Positions 24,101 through 40,681 of a stretch of DNA of 64,000 nucleotides are shown here, piece after piece. How positions within the stretch are numbered: the first letter of the stretch is position 1; the number at the start of each line of letters is the position of its first letter. The notes under the pieces were generated by a model, which had not been told where the DNA came from, did no database searches, and saw only the letters and a list, made by a program, of their open reading frames with translations. Made by a program: the position numbers and the translations under genes. This stretch comes from Lagopus muta (taxonomy: Eukaryota > Chordata > Aves > Galliformes > Phasianidae). Location of the stretch: NCBI RefSeq assembly GCF_023343835.1, contig NC_064437.1, positions 47,841,972 to 47,905,971 of the forward strand, given 5' to 3'.

Positions 24101-26535
24101 GTCCATTTCTTGGTGTATGGGACCTGCTGAATCACAGCCTGAACCTCTGATTGACCACCTGAGGCGAGCACTGAGTCAGCCCTGGGAGCACAGGTGAAGG
24201 CAGTTCAGCTGTGTGACTGGAAGGGTTGGAGCCTGGCTGCACCTCACCTAGACCCCATTTAAGGCCGACTGCCCCTGGGGAGGGATCTCTTTCTGGAGAT
24301 TGCTCCCTTTGGTGTTTCTTTTTCCTGCTAGCCAAGGACATGGCTGAGCTTTTCATTTATTTTTTATTATCTGTTTCCACCATGGTAATCCTACTAGTTA
24401 TACAACCTGTGAAGTACTGGCCTCTCCATGCTGCTCTGCTATTTGTGTGTTTGTTGATTGCATGCTTTACACTTGGATGGGAATGGTGGCTTTAAGGCAA
24501 GGGTGTTGTTCCTGTCTTTTTCTGGGAGGAGTTAAACTGTGTTTCTTTCAGATCTCAGACTCTCCTCTTCCGCGCCTTAGAAGGAAGTGTCTACAGCAGT
24601 GACTGTTAGTGCCTTTGCTTTCCTGAAGGCCTCTTTTGTTGTAGCAGAGCCTACGGTTTTGTTTTTTGCTTCTGCCTCTGCATTCATTATGCTCAAGTGC
24701 CCAACTTGGGAGTGTCTCAGTCATGCTGGAACACATCTGCCGTTTACTGATTAATGCCATATTAACTTAGAATGGTGGCTCAGGCAAGTGCTGCTGCCCT
24801 GCTAGGGGAAAGAGCTCAAGTGGCTTTTTTGTTTGTTTCTTGGGGTGTTTCATGGACAAGAAACTCAGGGACCTCTTTAGTGGGCCTGAACCCTGCTGGT
24901 TCTGACCTCTGTTACCACTTGGCCAACTGGCTGACGCTTCCAAAGGTGCTTTCCAGCTCCTTAGCAACTCTTTATACTTCCAGATGTTCTTAAGTCCTTG
25001 GAATTAATTGCAACAGGGCAAGGAATGAATTAATCAAGGTTAAAGCCACTCTTTGTGTTGCTGTGTGACGAGACTTTGTGTCAAATCTGCCATGGGAAGT
25101 CAAGTAGCCCGGCCTCTGCAAATAGTTCTGCAAATAAGATACAATTTTCTGTGTACTGTCCCACCAGAAGTAAGAGCCTTGACAGCACTGAGCGTGAGCA
25201 GGCACAGAGAAAGAGCATTATGGCTGCATGGAGAGATAGACTATTATTGCCTGTTACTTTCTAAGTAATGTTTTCCAGTTTAGCAGGTGACAAAACATCT
25301 GACCCTTAATCTCTCAGGAAGTGCTAATTCCGCTTTGTGTTCCATCAGGTGAATTCAGTGGAAATGCAAGCAGCCATTGGTTGCACTTGCACTGCTGCTT
25401 GTACCACGGCACAGTGAGACGCCAGGTGAGACTGGTAGGGCACGGCTTTGGTGCTTCTCTGTATGATGGTGGAGTCTTTGGGAGCTACAGCTTCTTTTTT
25501 TTTTTTTTTCTTTTTTTTTTTTTTCTTCTCCCTTTTGCTGCTTGGCACAGGCTGCCTTCTTGTCTGTTCAGCATGGAGGAAAATGTCTGGAACAGGCAGG
25601 TTGCCTCCCAAGCCACTTAGCCATGGCAAAGTTGAAGGAAGCACAATGAGCTTTCCTTTTTTTTAAATTTATTTCTTTTTTTTTGTTCTGACGAGTCGAC
25701 ATCTAACAGTTGGTCCAGGTTAGAAATATTAATAAGATAGATGATATTTTTCATGTGTTTTCTTTATTTGTTTGTCTGTCATTCTGTGATATTTTTTTGC
25801 TCCAAATTTTTTAGCACCACACAAATAACTCATGGTGTTTCAAGGCTATTAACACAGTGAAAGAAATGAACATTTGGCTGCTTACCTACACATTCATTAA
25901 TGCCCCTGTGGTGACATTTCAAGTGCTGTATTATTCCACATAGCTCAGACTCAGCTCTGTCACTGCAATTACAGTAAGCTATGCACTGCAGAGAACGTGA
26001 TCAATCTGGGAACTGCCAGTCCTACATTTCTTTGTTAGCTCATAGAAACCCTTTACCTGAAGCTCGTCAAGTTTCCTCAGTGATTCTTACATACTTCAAA
26101 AAAGTAATGGGGAGATTCAAGCTGCATTCATGGAGATCCCAGCATTATTTCATGCTCTTTTCTCTCAATCAGCAGTGCTTAATTGCATTTTTAATTCTGA
26201 CAGGCCCAGTAAGTGTAGTCCAGCCAGTTCCCACATGGTTAGTGAGACCGGAGGTTTTCTAGATGGTGTCTTAAAGCCAGAATGCATTTCTTCTAAATGA
26301 GTGAAAAGAAATAGTCAAGGCGTGTACCTATTTTGGACGGTGTGTGGGAGTCTAAGCTTTGTGGAGGATTGTTTTCTGCTGGAGCATGTCCTTCCAGGAT
26401 CACATAGGAAAGCATAAATCATCTGTCTGTAAAGAATTTAGGAAGTTATCTGAGTGTCTCTGTCACATCAGGGTGGGCAATGACTGTTGTTCAAGAAGAG
26501 TTCTGATGTTGGAGGTGGCAACTGTCTTCACTTGT
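21112..26535. other. 5' flank of gene B and spacer of unit 3
   Basis: No gene is seen. The stretch contains a 155-bp local tandem duplication (23481-23790), four CCAGCT copies (24075-24098), T-rich runs around 25494-25524, and an AATAAA on the minus strand (25768-25763) that could serve gene C. A short block at 22750-22780 lacks a few bases found in the other units. Confidence 0.6.
23481..23790. repeat. 155-bp local tandem duplication private to unit 3
   Basis: The segment from about 23481 to 23635 is repeated at 23636 to 23790, with the offset of 155 seen at both ends. Both copies share the unit 3 variant CAAAATTATT where other units have CAAAGTT. Units 1, 2, 4 and 5 hold a single copy. Confidence 0.9.
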
Positions 26536-32095
<5,560 letters not shown>

Positions 32096-32159
32096 GGCAG
32101 GCTGAGGAAGGGATGCAAATTGTCAGATGAGTTTGAACTGGGACCTGCAAACTGGAGGT

Positions 32160-32167
32160 TATTTATA
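32160..32167 (-). promoter_or_regulatory. TATA box of gene C
   Basis: TATAAATA on the minus strand, 65-72 nt upstream of the start codon at 32095, the same as in the other intact copies. Confidence 0.7.
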
Positions 32168-35100
32168 AGCTGTAGAAGAAAAGCACGTGGATTAAATCAG
32201 CCAATATCACCTCCCTGTTCCTGCTGAGGCAGCAGATTACTTATTAATCTGCTCAAGATTAGAATGAGCAAACTAGGGATGAACTCATTGTTAACTCTGA
32301 CTTTTTTTTACAAATACAGCTTGTGTTCCTTTTGTTAATCATCCATGCGGTACCGATAATAATCTAATGTTGCCAAATGATCTCAAAATGCAGAAATAGT
32401 AGAGCCCATCTGCTGACTGCATGCTTGCTGTTGTCCTTATGCCTAGGGTGATTTCTGGCTGCTTCTCCAACATGTGTGTGGAGTGGAGGGAGCTGTGGAT
32501 GAAATAGGGGCATCTTCACAAGTGTTTTATAGGTATTTCACCTTCACTTCTCGAACGGAGTGAGAACATTGGTCTGAGGTCACGCATGCAGATTTCCAGG
32601 GAAAAAACTGCATTTTCCCTGATCTCTTTTACGCAGTGCACAGTTTCCATAGCAATTGCTGGAAGATTTGAAAGGTTATCCACAAAGCACAGAGCCCTGT
32701 GGCAGCCTGTGCTCTCCTTCGACGTATGATGGTTCAAGAAACTTTCCGAATATCCAAAGAAGATGTGAAGATCCATGAAAGTTAATGGGATTCTGATCAG
32801 GAAGTAACAGACTGAGTGGTTTTATTAGTAGTAATTATTTAATAGATCAGAAAAGCATAGGTGATGTGTTACACATCCAACTACTCTACCTCACACATAC
32901 ATAGTATCTAGATCCAGTTTCTGGGATACAAATTCTGAGACAAGACTGTGTGTTTGATATGCTTTAGTGAGGAAAGAGACGTGCGTCAGGAGTGTGCTGC
33001 AGCAGCAGCCCCTGCTCCGACTACTTTTGGGGCAGCCTCTATGCAAGGACACAGAAAAGCAAGAGACTGTACCGGAGGCAAACCTGCATGTGCGCCAGCA
33101 CCTCTGGAAGGCATTCTTCTGCCTTCTGGCAGATCAAGCACATAGAAGAGGAAACTGGATGTTAAGTGGGCCTCTACACCACCTAAGAGGTTCAAGAGTA
33201 CCAAAAAACGAAAATAACCTGTTGTGGTTTGACCCATCAGGCAGCTGAACACCACACAAACGTTTGCTTCTTCCCCCCGGGTGGGATGAGGGAGGGAACT
33301 GGAAAGAATAGGAGTTGTGGGTTGAGATCAAAACTATTCCCTGAGACAGAAGAGGAAAATGGAAACAAAAGTGCAGTGATAACTGTATGTACAGGCGCAG
33401 CGTAATTACTCTCCTCTTGCTGACCAATGTACAGCAAGAATACAACTTGCTGCCGGCTGATAGCCAGGTGCAACAATAGGTCTCACTCCAAAATGCACAG
33501 TGTCAGTGTCTGCCTTACAAGACAAAGACTTTGCTATGACCAGGTGTATTAAGATCCATGAAAAATTCAGCATTCAATGATTTACAAAACATGCATACTT
33601 GTAACATGCTATGCTGGTAGGGCTCAAGATAAGATAAAGATCTTGTTGTGATTCAGGTGATTGCAGAAATGCCATTTGACCAGTCAGCACAAAAGATTTG
33701 GTTAAATATTTGTGTTTGAACTCACAGGACCCAAAACACAACTCAGTTGATGCAGGACCAAGCCAGTGACGTGACTTCTGCTCTTCAGTCAATTGGAATG
33801 TGCAGCACACTGTTACACCCTGGCTTGATCTTGGAAAGTGCAAGGAAGTTAATGTAGTATCAGCCTTGGTGTGGCTTGTGCAGTGACCCTAGCAGTAAAC
33901 CACTGTGTTGTTGTTCCTGTTGGTGATCCTCTTTGAATAGAGCTTAGCTTTAAAGTGTAGTCAGCATTAAATGAGAAGAGGCCCTTCCCCAAGCCAGGCA
34001 GCAAGTCAGGAGCTGGGACAGTAAGGTGCCAAGTGTGCGTGCTTTGCCAACAGTGCATACGTTCAAGAGAAATGATGATGTGCAACTGACAATATAAAAC
34101 CTCAGAAAGGCCCTGTGCAGCTGATTGGAACCAGGTGCACGACACAAATTCTGTCACACAGGAGGTTCTTCAGTTCTACTCATTTGTGCCACTGAATGTC
34201 TCCCGTGCTACAACCACAGATGTCCCGCTCAGACTGTACCTCCTCCATTCAATCTGTTCCAAATTTTCTGTAAGTGATTGTGTTCAGGCCTTGAAGTTCA
34301 GGCCTGCTGGAAGAGGCTCAGAAGCAACTCTCTCTTTTCCTCTTTCAGAATTTGCAGGAAATCAGTGAGTTTAAATTACAGTCCCAAAAGAGTAGAGCTT
34401 GAGAAGCCTTCTGATGGAAACTACTTCGGCTTGGCTCAAAGCTGTGCATGCAGCCATTATTTTTTAATAGTTAATACAAGATGAATGTATGTGCTTAACT
34501 AAAATGGGAGGTGGAGATATTGGTATCACGTCCAGGAAACAAAGCAACGGATACCAAATCTGGTGATAAGCATTTGCTGACAGTCAGTGATTTCTGTCTT
34601 AATACGCAGAGCCTTGATTAAGGCTGAAATAACCTGAGCTTTGAGATGACATCAGTAGGGAATTTAGGAAAGCTGTCTCATGCAAAGTTATTGGATAGGC
34701 CCAACACTGAAAAAGGTGGAAGCCTCCACCCTCTAATGCAGGGTCTTTGTGTTTGTTAATCTCAGGTATCTGAGTATGCACTGTCATGGAGAAGTGAAGG
34801 CCAAACGGCAGTAGGGAACAGAGGTTCCTGCAGTGAACAAGTTACATTTGAAGAAATCAGGTAAGTGCAATGCAGACTTCATGCCTAGGTTTTGACAACT
34901 TAATTTCAGCTACTTGGATACCCATTCTCAATGTTTACTACATAGGATGCTGCTGTCTGTATTCCCTGCACTGAGACAAATCCAGCTCCAGCTCCAGCTC
35001 CAGCTCAGTCCATTTCTTGGTGTATGGGAACTGCTGAATCACAGCCTGAACCTCTGATTGACCACCTGAGGCGAGCACTGAGTCAGCCCTGGGAGCACAG

Positions 35101-36565
35101 GTGAAGGCAGTTCAGCTGTGTAACTGGAAGGGTTGGAGCCTGGCTGCACCTCACCTAGACCCCATTTAAGGCCGACTGCCCCTGGGGAGGGATCTCTTTC
35201 TGGAGATTGCTCCCTTTGGTGTTTCTTTTTCCTGCAAGCCAAGGACGTGGCTGAGTTTTCCTTTTTTTTTTTTTTTCTTTTTCCTTTTTTTTTAGTATCT
35301 GTTTCCACCATGGTAATCCTTCTACTTATACCACCTGTGAAGTACCGGCCTCTCCATGCTTCTCTGCTATTTGTATGTTTGTTGATTGTACACATTACAC
35401 TTGGATGGGAATGGTGGCTTTAAGGCAAGGGTGTTGTTCCTGTCTTTTTCTGGGAGGTGTTAAACTGTGTTTCTTTCAGATCTCAGACTCTCTTCTTCTT
35501 TGCCTTAGAAGGAAGTGTCTACAGCAGTGACTGTTAGTGCCTTTGCTTTCCTGAAGGCCTCTTTTGTTGTAGCAGAGCCTACAGTTTTGTTTTTTGCTGC
35601 TGCCTCTGCATTTATTATGCTCAAGTGCCCAACTTGGGAGTGTCTCAGTCATGCTGGAACACATCTGCCGTTTACTGATTAATGTCATATTAACTTAGAA
35701 TGGTGGCTCAGGCAAGTGCTGCTGCCCTGCTAGGGGAAAGAGCTCAAGTGGCTTTTTTGTTTGTTTCTTGGGGTGTTTCATAGACAAGAATCTCAGGGAC
35801 CTGTTTAGGGGGCCTGAACCCTGCTGGTTCTGTCCTCTGTTACCACTTGGCCAACTGGCTGACGCTTCCAAAGGTGCTTTCCAGCTCCCTAGCACCTCTT
35901 TATACTTCCAGACGTTCTTAAGTCCTTGGAATTAATAGCAACAGGGCAAAGAATGAATTAATCAAGGTTAAAGCCACTCTTTGTGTTGCTAAGTGACAAG
36001 GCTTTGTTTGAAATCTGCCATGGAAAGTCAAGTAGCCCGGCCTCAGTTCTGCAAATAAGATACAATTTTCTGTGTACTGTCCCACCAGAAGTAAGAGCCT
36101 TGACAGCACTGAGCGTGAGCAGGCACAGAGAAAGAGCATTATGGCTGCATGGAGAGATAGACTTATTGCCTGTTACTTTTTAAGTAATGTTTTCCAGTTT
36201 AGCAGGTGACAAAACATCTGACCCTTAATCTCTCAGGAAGTGCTAATACCATTTTGTGTTCCATCAGGTGATCTCAAAGGAAATAGAAGCAGCCATTGGT
36301 TGCACTTGCAGTGCTGCTTGTACCACGGCACAGTGAGACGCCAGGTGAGACTGGTAGGGCCCGGCTTTGGTGCTTCTCTGTATGATGGTGGAGTCTTTGG
36401 GAGCTACAGCTTCTTTTTATTTATTTACTTATTTTTCTCCTTCCTTTTGCTGCTTGGCACAGGCTGCCTTCTAGCTGTTCAGCATGGAGGAAAATGTCTG
36501 GAACAGGCAGGTTGCCTCCCAAGCCACTTAGCCATGGCAAAGTTGAAGGAAGCACAATGAGCTTT

Positions 36566-36620
<55 letters not shown>

Positions 36621-37376
36621 TCGACTTCTAACACTTGGTCCAGGTTACAAATTCTAACAAGTAGATGATATTTTTCATGTATTTTCTTTATTTCTTTGTC
36701 TGTCAATCTGTGATGTATATTTGCTTCAAACTTTTGTAGCACCAAACAAGTAACTCGTGGTATTTCAAGGCTATTAACACAGCGAAAGAAATGAACATTT
36801 GGCTGCTTACCTACACATTCATTAATGCCCCTGTGGTGACATTTCAAGTGCTTTATTATTCCACATAGCTCAGACTCAGCTCTGTCACTGCAATTACAGT
36901 AAGCTATGCACTGCAGAGAACGTGATCAATCTGGGAACTGCCAGTCCTACATTTCTTTGTTAGCTCATAGAATGCCTTTACCTGAAGCTCGTCAAGTTTC
37001 CTCAGTGATTCTTACATACTTCAAAAAAGTAATGGGGAGATTCAAGCTGCATTCATGGAGATCCCAGCGTTATTTCACACTCTTTTCTCTCAATCAGCAG
37101 TGCTTAATTGCTCTTTTAATTCTGACTGGCCCAGTAAGTGCAGTCCAGCCAGTTCCCACATGGTTAGTGAGACCGGAGGTTTTCTAGATGGTGTCTTAAA
37201 GCCAGAATGCATTTCTTCTAAATGAGTGAAAAGAAGTAGTCAAGGCGTGTACCTATTTTGGACAGCGTGTGGGAGTCTAAGCTTTGTGGAGGATTGTTTT
37301 CTGCTGGAGCATGTCCTTCCAGGATCACATAGAAAAGCATAAATCTTCTGTCTGTAAAGAATTTAGGAAGTTATCT
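32168..37376. other. 5' flank of gene C and spacer of unit 4
   Basis: No gene is seen. It contains four CCAGCT copies (34982-35005), a mixed T-rich run near 35261-35294, a 50-nt pure T run (36568-36617), and an AATAAA on the minus strand at 36692-36687. The 36240-36560 stretch is nearly identical to 3015-3335 in unit 1. It ends where the provirus enters. Confidence 0.6.
36568..36617. repeat. 50-nt poly(T) run
   Basis: Fifty uninterrupted T residues replace the mixed T/A-rich segment found at this place in other units. Sequence to its right (36618-36720) is also more diverged from the other units than its surroundings. Its length may be affected by sequencing or assembly error. Confidence 0.85.
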
Positions 37377-37382
37377 GAGTGT
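37377..37382. repeat. Left target-site duplication of the provirus
   Basis: GAGTGT at 37377-37382 is repeated at 45965-45970 on the other side of the provirus. In units 1-3 and 5 the empty site has a single GAGTGT in the same context. Six base pairs is the duplication size typical of alpha- and betaretroviral integrases. Confidence 0.93.
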
Positions 37383-37715
37383 TGTCACCTTTGTTTCGGC
37401 GACCCTGATTGAAGCCTCCTTGTGAAAGTGTTCCGACAGCCCTGGTCAGTTTTGCACGCTTCTCATGACACCAATATGGTGTGCGGCAAAATGGCGTTTA
37501 TTGCAGGGAGCACACCCTTTTTAAAGCTTTCCCCATGCCTTAGGGCCACTACCGTTGTGTCTGACCAATGGACATGTGGCATGTGTTGTTTCTTCCTTAT
37601 TTGGTCTATCCTGTTCTTCTCTCTTATCTTCAGGTCATTTGTTGCCATGGTTTCCCAGGGGCCGAGGGCCCCCTGTCGACCCTGGCGACTGCCCCAGGCC
37701 ATTCAGTTAACTACA
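37383..37715 (-). repeat. 3' LTR of the provirus
   Basis: 333 bp, from TGTAGTT to a terminal GGTGACA on the minus strand. It carries a TATA-like TTTAAAAAGG (37525-37516), a CCAAT-type ATTGGTC upstream, and AATAAA (37502-37497). It differs from the 5' LTR at 8 positions, spread along its length. Confidence 0.95.
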
Positions 37716-37728
37716 TTTCCCCCTCCCT
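37716..37728 (-). other. Polypurine tract
   Basis: AGGGAGGGGGAAA on the minus strand directly abuts the 3' LTR. This is the normal location of the plus-strand primer in retroviral reverse transcription. Confidence 0.85.
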
Positions 37729-38474
37729 AAGCACAGGCCAATCTACTACAACCTGAGAGGACCCTAATCGGGTACACCCCGAAATCCCCGCATTGTGCCT
37801 ATACATGCCATTGTCCTCTCAGTTAAGTGTTGCCCCGTTACATCATAATGCGCCAAATAATCCTACCCTAATAACCCTATGACCTATTAACATAAATATC
37901 CTAATGTCTTAAGCGTGAGTTCTACATAAAGCTATATACTGCATTCTTAGATGATGCTGATTCGTTCGTCTTAGCATTTGCCATATGAGTCATTCAGCAT
38001 ACATTATACTTATCTATGTAATATACCTATATATCTATATAACTAATATAATATGACTATAATCGTAAAGCATAATAATGTTAGACCTAATACAACTATA
38101 ACTGAATACAGAATAGAGTTAAACATAGTTAAACATCCATTAGTGTGTACGCGAACCCGGTTACAATCTTTCGAGAAGCCTATGGTATTTCAAGCGTTGA
38201 TTGCTTAAACGTTATTGCAAACAGTTGGTGAAGCAAGATACACAAATCAGATGCAGGCTTTTCACCACTGAGCAGGGGGAGGTCCTATCCCGTCACATCC
38301 CGAGTACTCGCCTTCTTCGCCTGCCACAAAATCTCTCCCGTGCTCAGTGAAACCCTGCTCTGTTATACTGCGAAGCGCCTGATAGTTCTACCCTAACAGC
38401 CTAGCAGCCTACTAGCCTTAAGATGAGTCTTACAAGAGGCGATGTAGTGTATCCTTAGATAATGCTGAATCGAG
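37729..38474 (-). other. Provirus 3' non-coding region with a decayed second copy of the env end
   Basis: About 750 bp lie between the env stop and the polypurine tract, with no open frame of note. The part from about 37905 to 38127 is a diverged direct repeat of about 38410 to 38590, which spans the last env codons and the sequence just after them. Anchors visible in both are CTTAAG...TGAGT, TTAGAT.ATGCTGA.TCG and GCATAATAATGTTA. Identity looks like roughly three quarters by eye. The remainder (38128-38409) is unrecognised. Confidence 0.7.
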
Positions 38475-40670
38475 TCAGGACACTCGCCTCAGCAAGCGCC
38501 GCATCTTAATATATATTATAATTATCAGTACTAAGCATAATAATGTTAAACCTAACACAACTACAACCGGATGCAGTACAATGTTGAATATCCCTGTCGC
38601 TGTGGGGGACCATCCAAAAAGTACTTCCCACCAGTGGTGTTCTCCATCCTTCTTTACTCTCTCTAGGACACGATGTATCTCTTCTGTGTCATGGTGAACG
38701 GTGATCAAGGTTTTCTGTCCATTGTCTCTGACGCGTTTCAGCAATTGGTGCAGGTCACCATGTTGCAAAAGCTTCCTCACCAAAGCGAGATTCATTCCAA
38801 TTGGTGTGGGCTCTAAGTCTTGGATCAACACGTAGTTAGACTGTAGCAACTGATACGATGTAACAGGAGCTGTATAACTAAAATCACATCCTAAAATACT
38901 AATGAAGTTACAAACACAATTATTTGAATGATTGCTGGTGTCTACAACCATATCATCTATTTGTATGGAATCGCAGTGAGTCCTCAAGCAAGCACATCCT
39001 TTCCCGATATATATAAGCACTGATTGGGGTGATGTACTGGGTTGAACCTCAAAGTGGCAAATATTTTGTTCAGTGTCAAGACAGATGTCTTGAGTCTCAA
39101 AGGCATCACTTTCACAAATAAATCCTTGCTGTTCCCGCACAGCACATGAGCTAGTATCCACAGTCTGCCATTTCCCTTTCTTTCGAAGAGCCCATACCCG
39201 ATGTTCTGTTGGATACAATATAGTCCCATGATGATTCAGGCCTAGTGCTACGATTGGATGTATCGTGTATACCGAAGCATTATTTACTGTCAAAACAAAA
39301 GCTACGACATAGTTAGTGATGGGGTCGTAGGTAAAGTTGACCAGGTGCCACCAAGATTGAAACTTTCTTTCAAATTCATTTGCATTGTCCCAGACTATTT
39401 TTCTAATTTCAGTGGGCATAATACCATCCTCACCTTCTCTCACGATTGTAGCTGCCACAGATTGTATCCATATCTGGGCCTGGATGCAGCTGAGAGCTAG
39501 AGAAGTGTTATCTTGAACTACTGAAAGTGCGTCCACAATTAGTTGGTGGTCTTCCCTATTTATCCCTCCCCATCGTGGTAATACCTCTGAAAGAAGCCAC
39601 TGGTTTGATCCCAGAGCTGACAGAGAAGATTGCAGAGGGCGTTGTAATGCATATAGATTACTTGTGACAGTACTTAACCTATTCATGAGCATTTCAGCAT
39701 CCATACTATTCAAGACCCCTAACCCTGTTCCCAGAATACCAGAAACATCACTTCGAGCTTTCTTGGTTGTGCCGAAGGTCCGTCGATGTAGCCATGACAA
39801 CCACCCCATGTATGACGTGTGTAAGAATGATGCGCAAGCCGGCTTACTAGCTGAAATGTTAGTTTGCAGTAATAACATCACTCGCTTGAGGGACCATACT
39901 GGGTTAAACATCACCTGCTGCTGGCCCGTATTCTTGATGGCGTACGGCCCGATCTCATATACGAATGGGATACTTTGCTTCCTTACGGTAATTTGGTCCT
40001 TAAAGATAGTTGAAGTGCATGGGGCGACTGTAGTAAGCAATTCGCGGAAATCTATTTTAAACTTAAAGGTTCGTCCCTGCCGCGATTCTGGCCAGACGTA
40101 CTGGGGGGCAGCATCTCCCTGGGATCGATAAAAATTTGCCCAGAGACAACCCACTATGACGGGTTGGGTTAGAGTAAAATTATACCAGCAGGCTGATACT
40201 TTAGGGCCGCAAGATGTCCTATTCTTTTCTCCTGTCACCTTATCTGTCACCGATATCTGAGTTGCTGCCTCTTGCTTAGATCCATTAACCATCCAACATC
40301 CCACCCTTAATTCCTGTCCTATTTCCCCCCAAAGCCTGTGAATTTGACTATCATTGTCCCATCCCCACTCTTCATTTTTATGTGGTTCATCACCACGTAA
40401 AACCACCGTTAGCAAAGTTATGTCGGAGGATGGTCCCATAATTCCAGTGTGTCCTACATAACCATGCCATATCCCACTGCCGATTACTTGGACAGTACCC
40501 GTCGATAACAAAATACACATCAACAGCAACACAGAAAAATTCATTCTCGTGGTCACCAACAGTGGTTCCTTATCTGTGCCTTTTCTTTTGTTGGACGGAT
40601 CGGACTTCAGTCGTGGACACTGACCTTTGTCTTGACGAGTTGCAAACAGCCACGCCTGGAAATAAAACAC
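38475..40670 (-). CDS. env: Endogenous retroviral envelope, open 731-codon frame
   Basis: An uninterrupted frame starts 11 nt after the pol stop. A likely signal peptide follows Met43 (hydrophobic residues about 45-57), and a membrane anchor of about 20 hydrophobic residues (702-721) precedes a short basic tail. Several N-glycosylation sequons are visible. A basic stretch around residues 296-306 followed by a Gly-rich segment may mark the surface/transmembrane boundary, but I see no classical RxKR furin site. The surface part does not read like classical avian leukosis-sarcoma Env. A candidate splice acceptor lies just inside the frame (40657-40656), so the natural protein may begin from a spliced gag leader rather than the first Met. 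It is the only intact coding region of the provirus. Confidence 0.85.
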   Translation of the reverse strand: MFYFQAWLFATRQDKGQCPRLKSDPSNKRKGTDKEPLLVTTRMNFSVLLLMCILLSTGTVQVIGSGIWHGYVGHTGIMGPSSDITLLTVVLRGDEPHKNEEWGWDNDSQIHRLWGEIGQELRVGCWMVNGSKQEAATQISVTDKVTGEKNRTSCGPKVSACWYNFTLTQPVIVGCLWANFYRSQGDAAPQYVWPESRQGRTFKFKIDFRELLTTVAPCTSTIFKDQITVRKQSIPFVYEIGPYAIKNTGQQQVMFNPVWSLKRVMLLLQTNISASKPACASFLHTSYMGWLSWLHRRTFGTTKKARSDVSGILGTGLGVLNSMDAEMLMNRLSTVTSNLYALQRPLQSSLSALGSNQWLLSEVLPRWGGINREDHQLIVDALSVVQDNTSLALSCIQAQIWIQSVAATIVREGEDGIMPTEIRKIVWDNANEFERKFQSWWHLVNFTYDPITNYVVAFVLTVNNASVYTIHPIVALGLNHHGTILYPTEHRVWALRKKGKWQTVDTSSCAVREQQGFICESDAFETQDICLDTEQNICHFEVQPSTSPQSVLIYIGKGCACLRTHCDSIQIDDMVVDTSNHSNNCVCNFISILGCDFSYTAPVTSYQLLQSNYVLIQDLEPTPIGMNLALVRKLLQHGDLHQLLKRVRDNGQKTLITVHHDTEEIHRVLERVKKDGEHHWWEVLFGWSPTATGIFNIVLHPVVVVLGLTLLCLVLIIIIYIKMRRLLRRVS
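40656..40657 (-). other. Candidate env splice acceptor
   Basis: A pyrimidine-rich run ending TTTATTTCCAG precedes position 40655. The matching candidate donor is GT at 45417-45416, immediately after gag codon 6. The phases agree, as in the known spliced env message of alpharetroviruses. This is an inference from position and phase. Confidence 0.6.
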
Positions 40671-40681
40671 TCAGTTCTTGA

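Noticed and set aside
36568-36617. 50-nt T run as the poly(A) tail of a retroposed gene
   Set aside because: The sequence on both sides is ordinary spacer in register with other units, with no inserted body and no target duplication. An expanded T-rich tract is the simpler reading.
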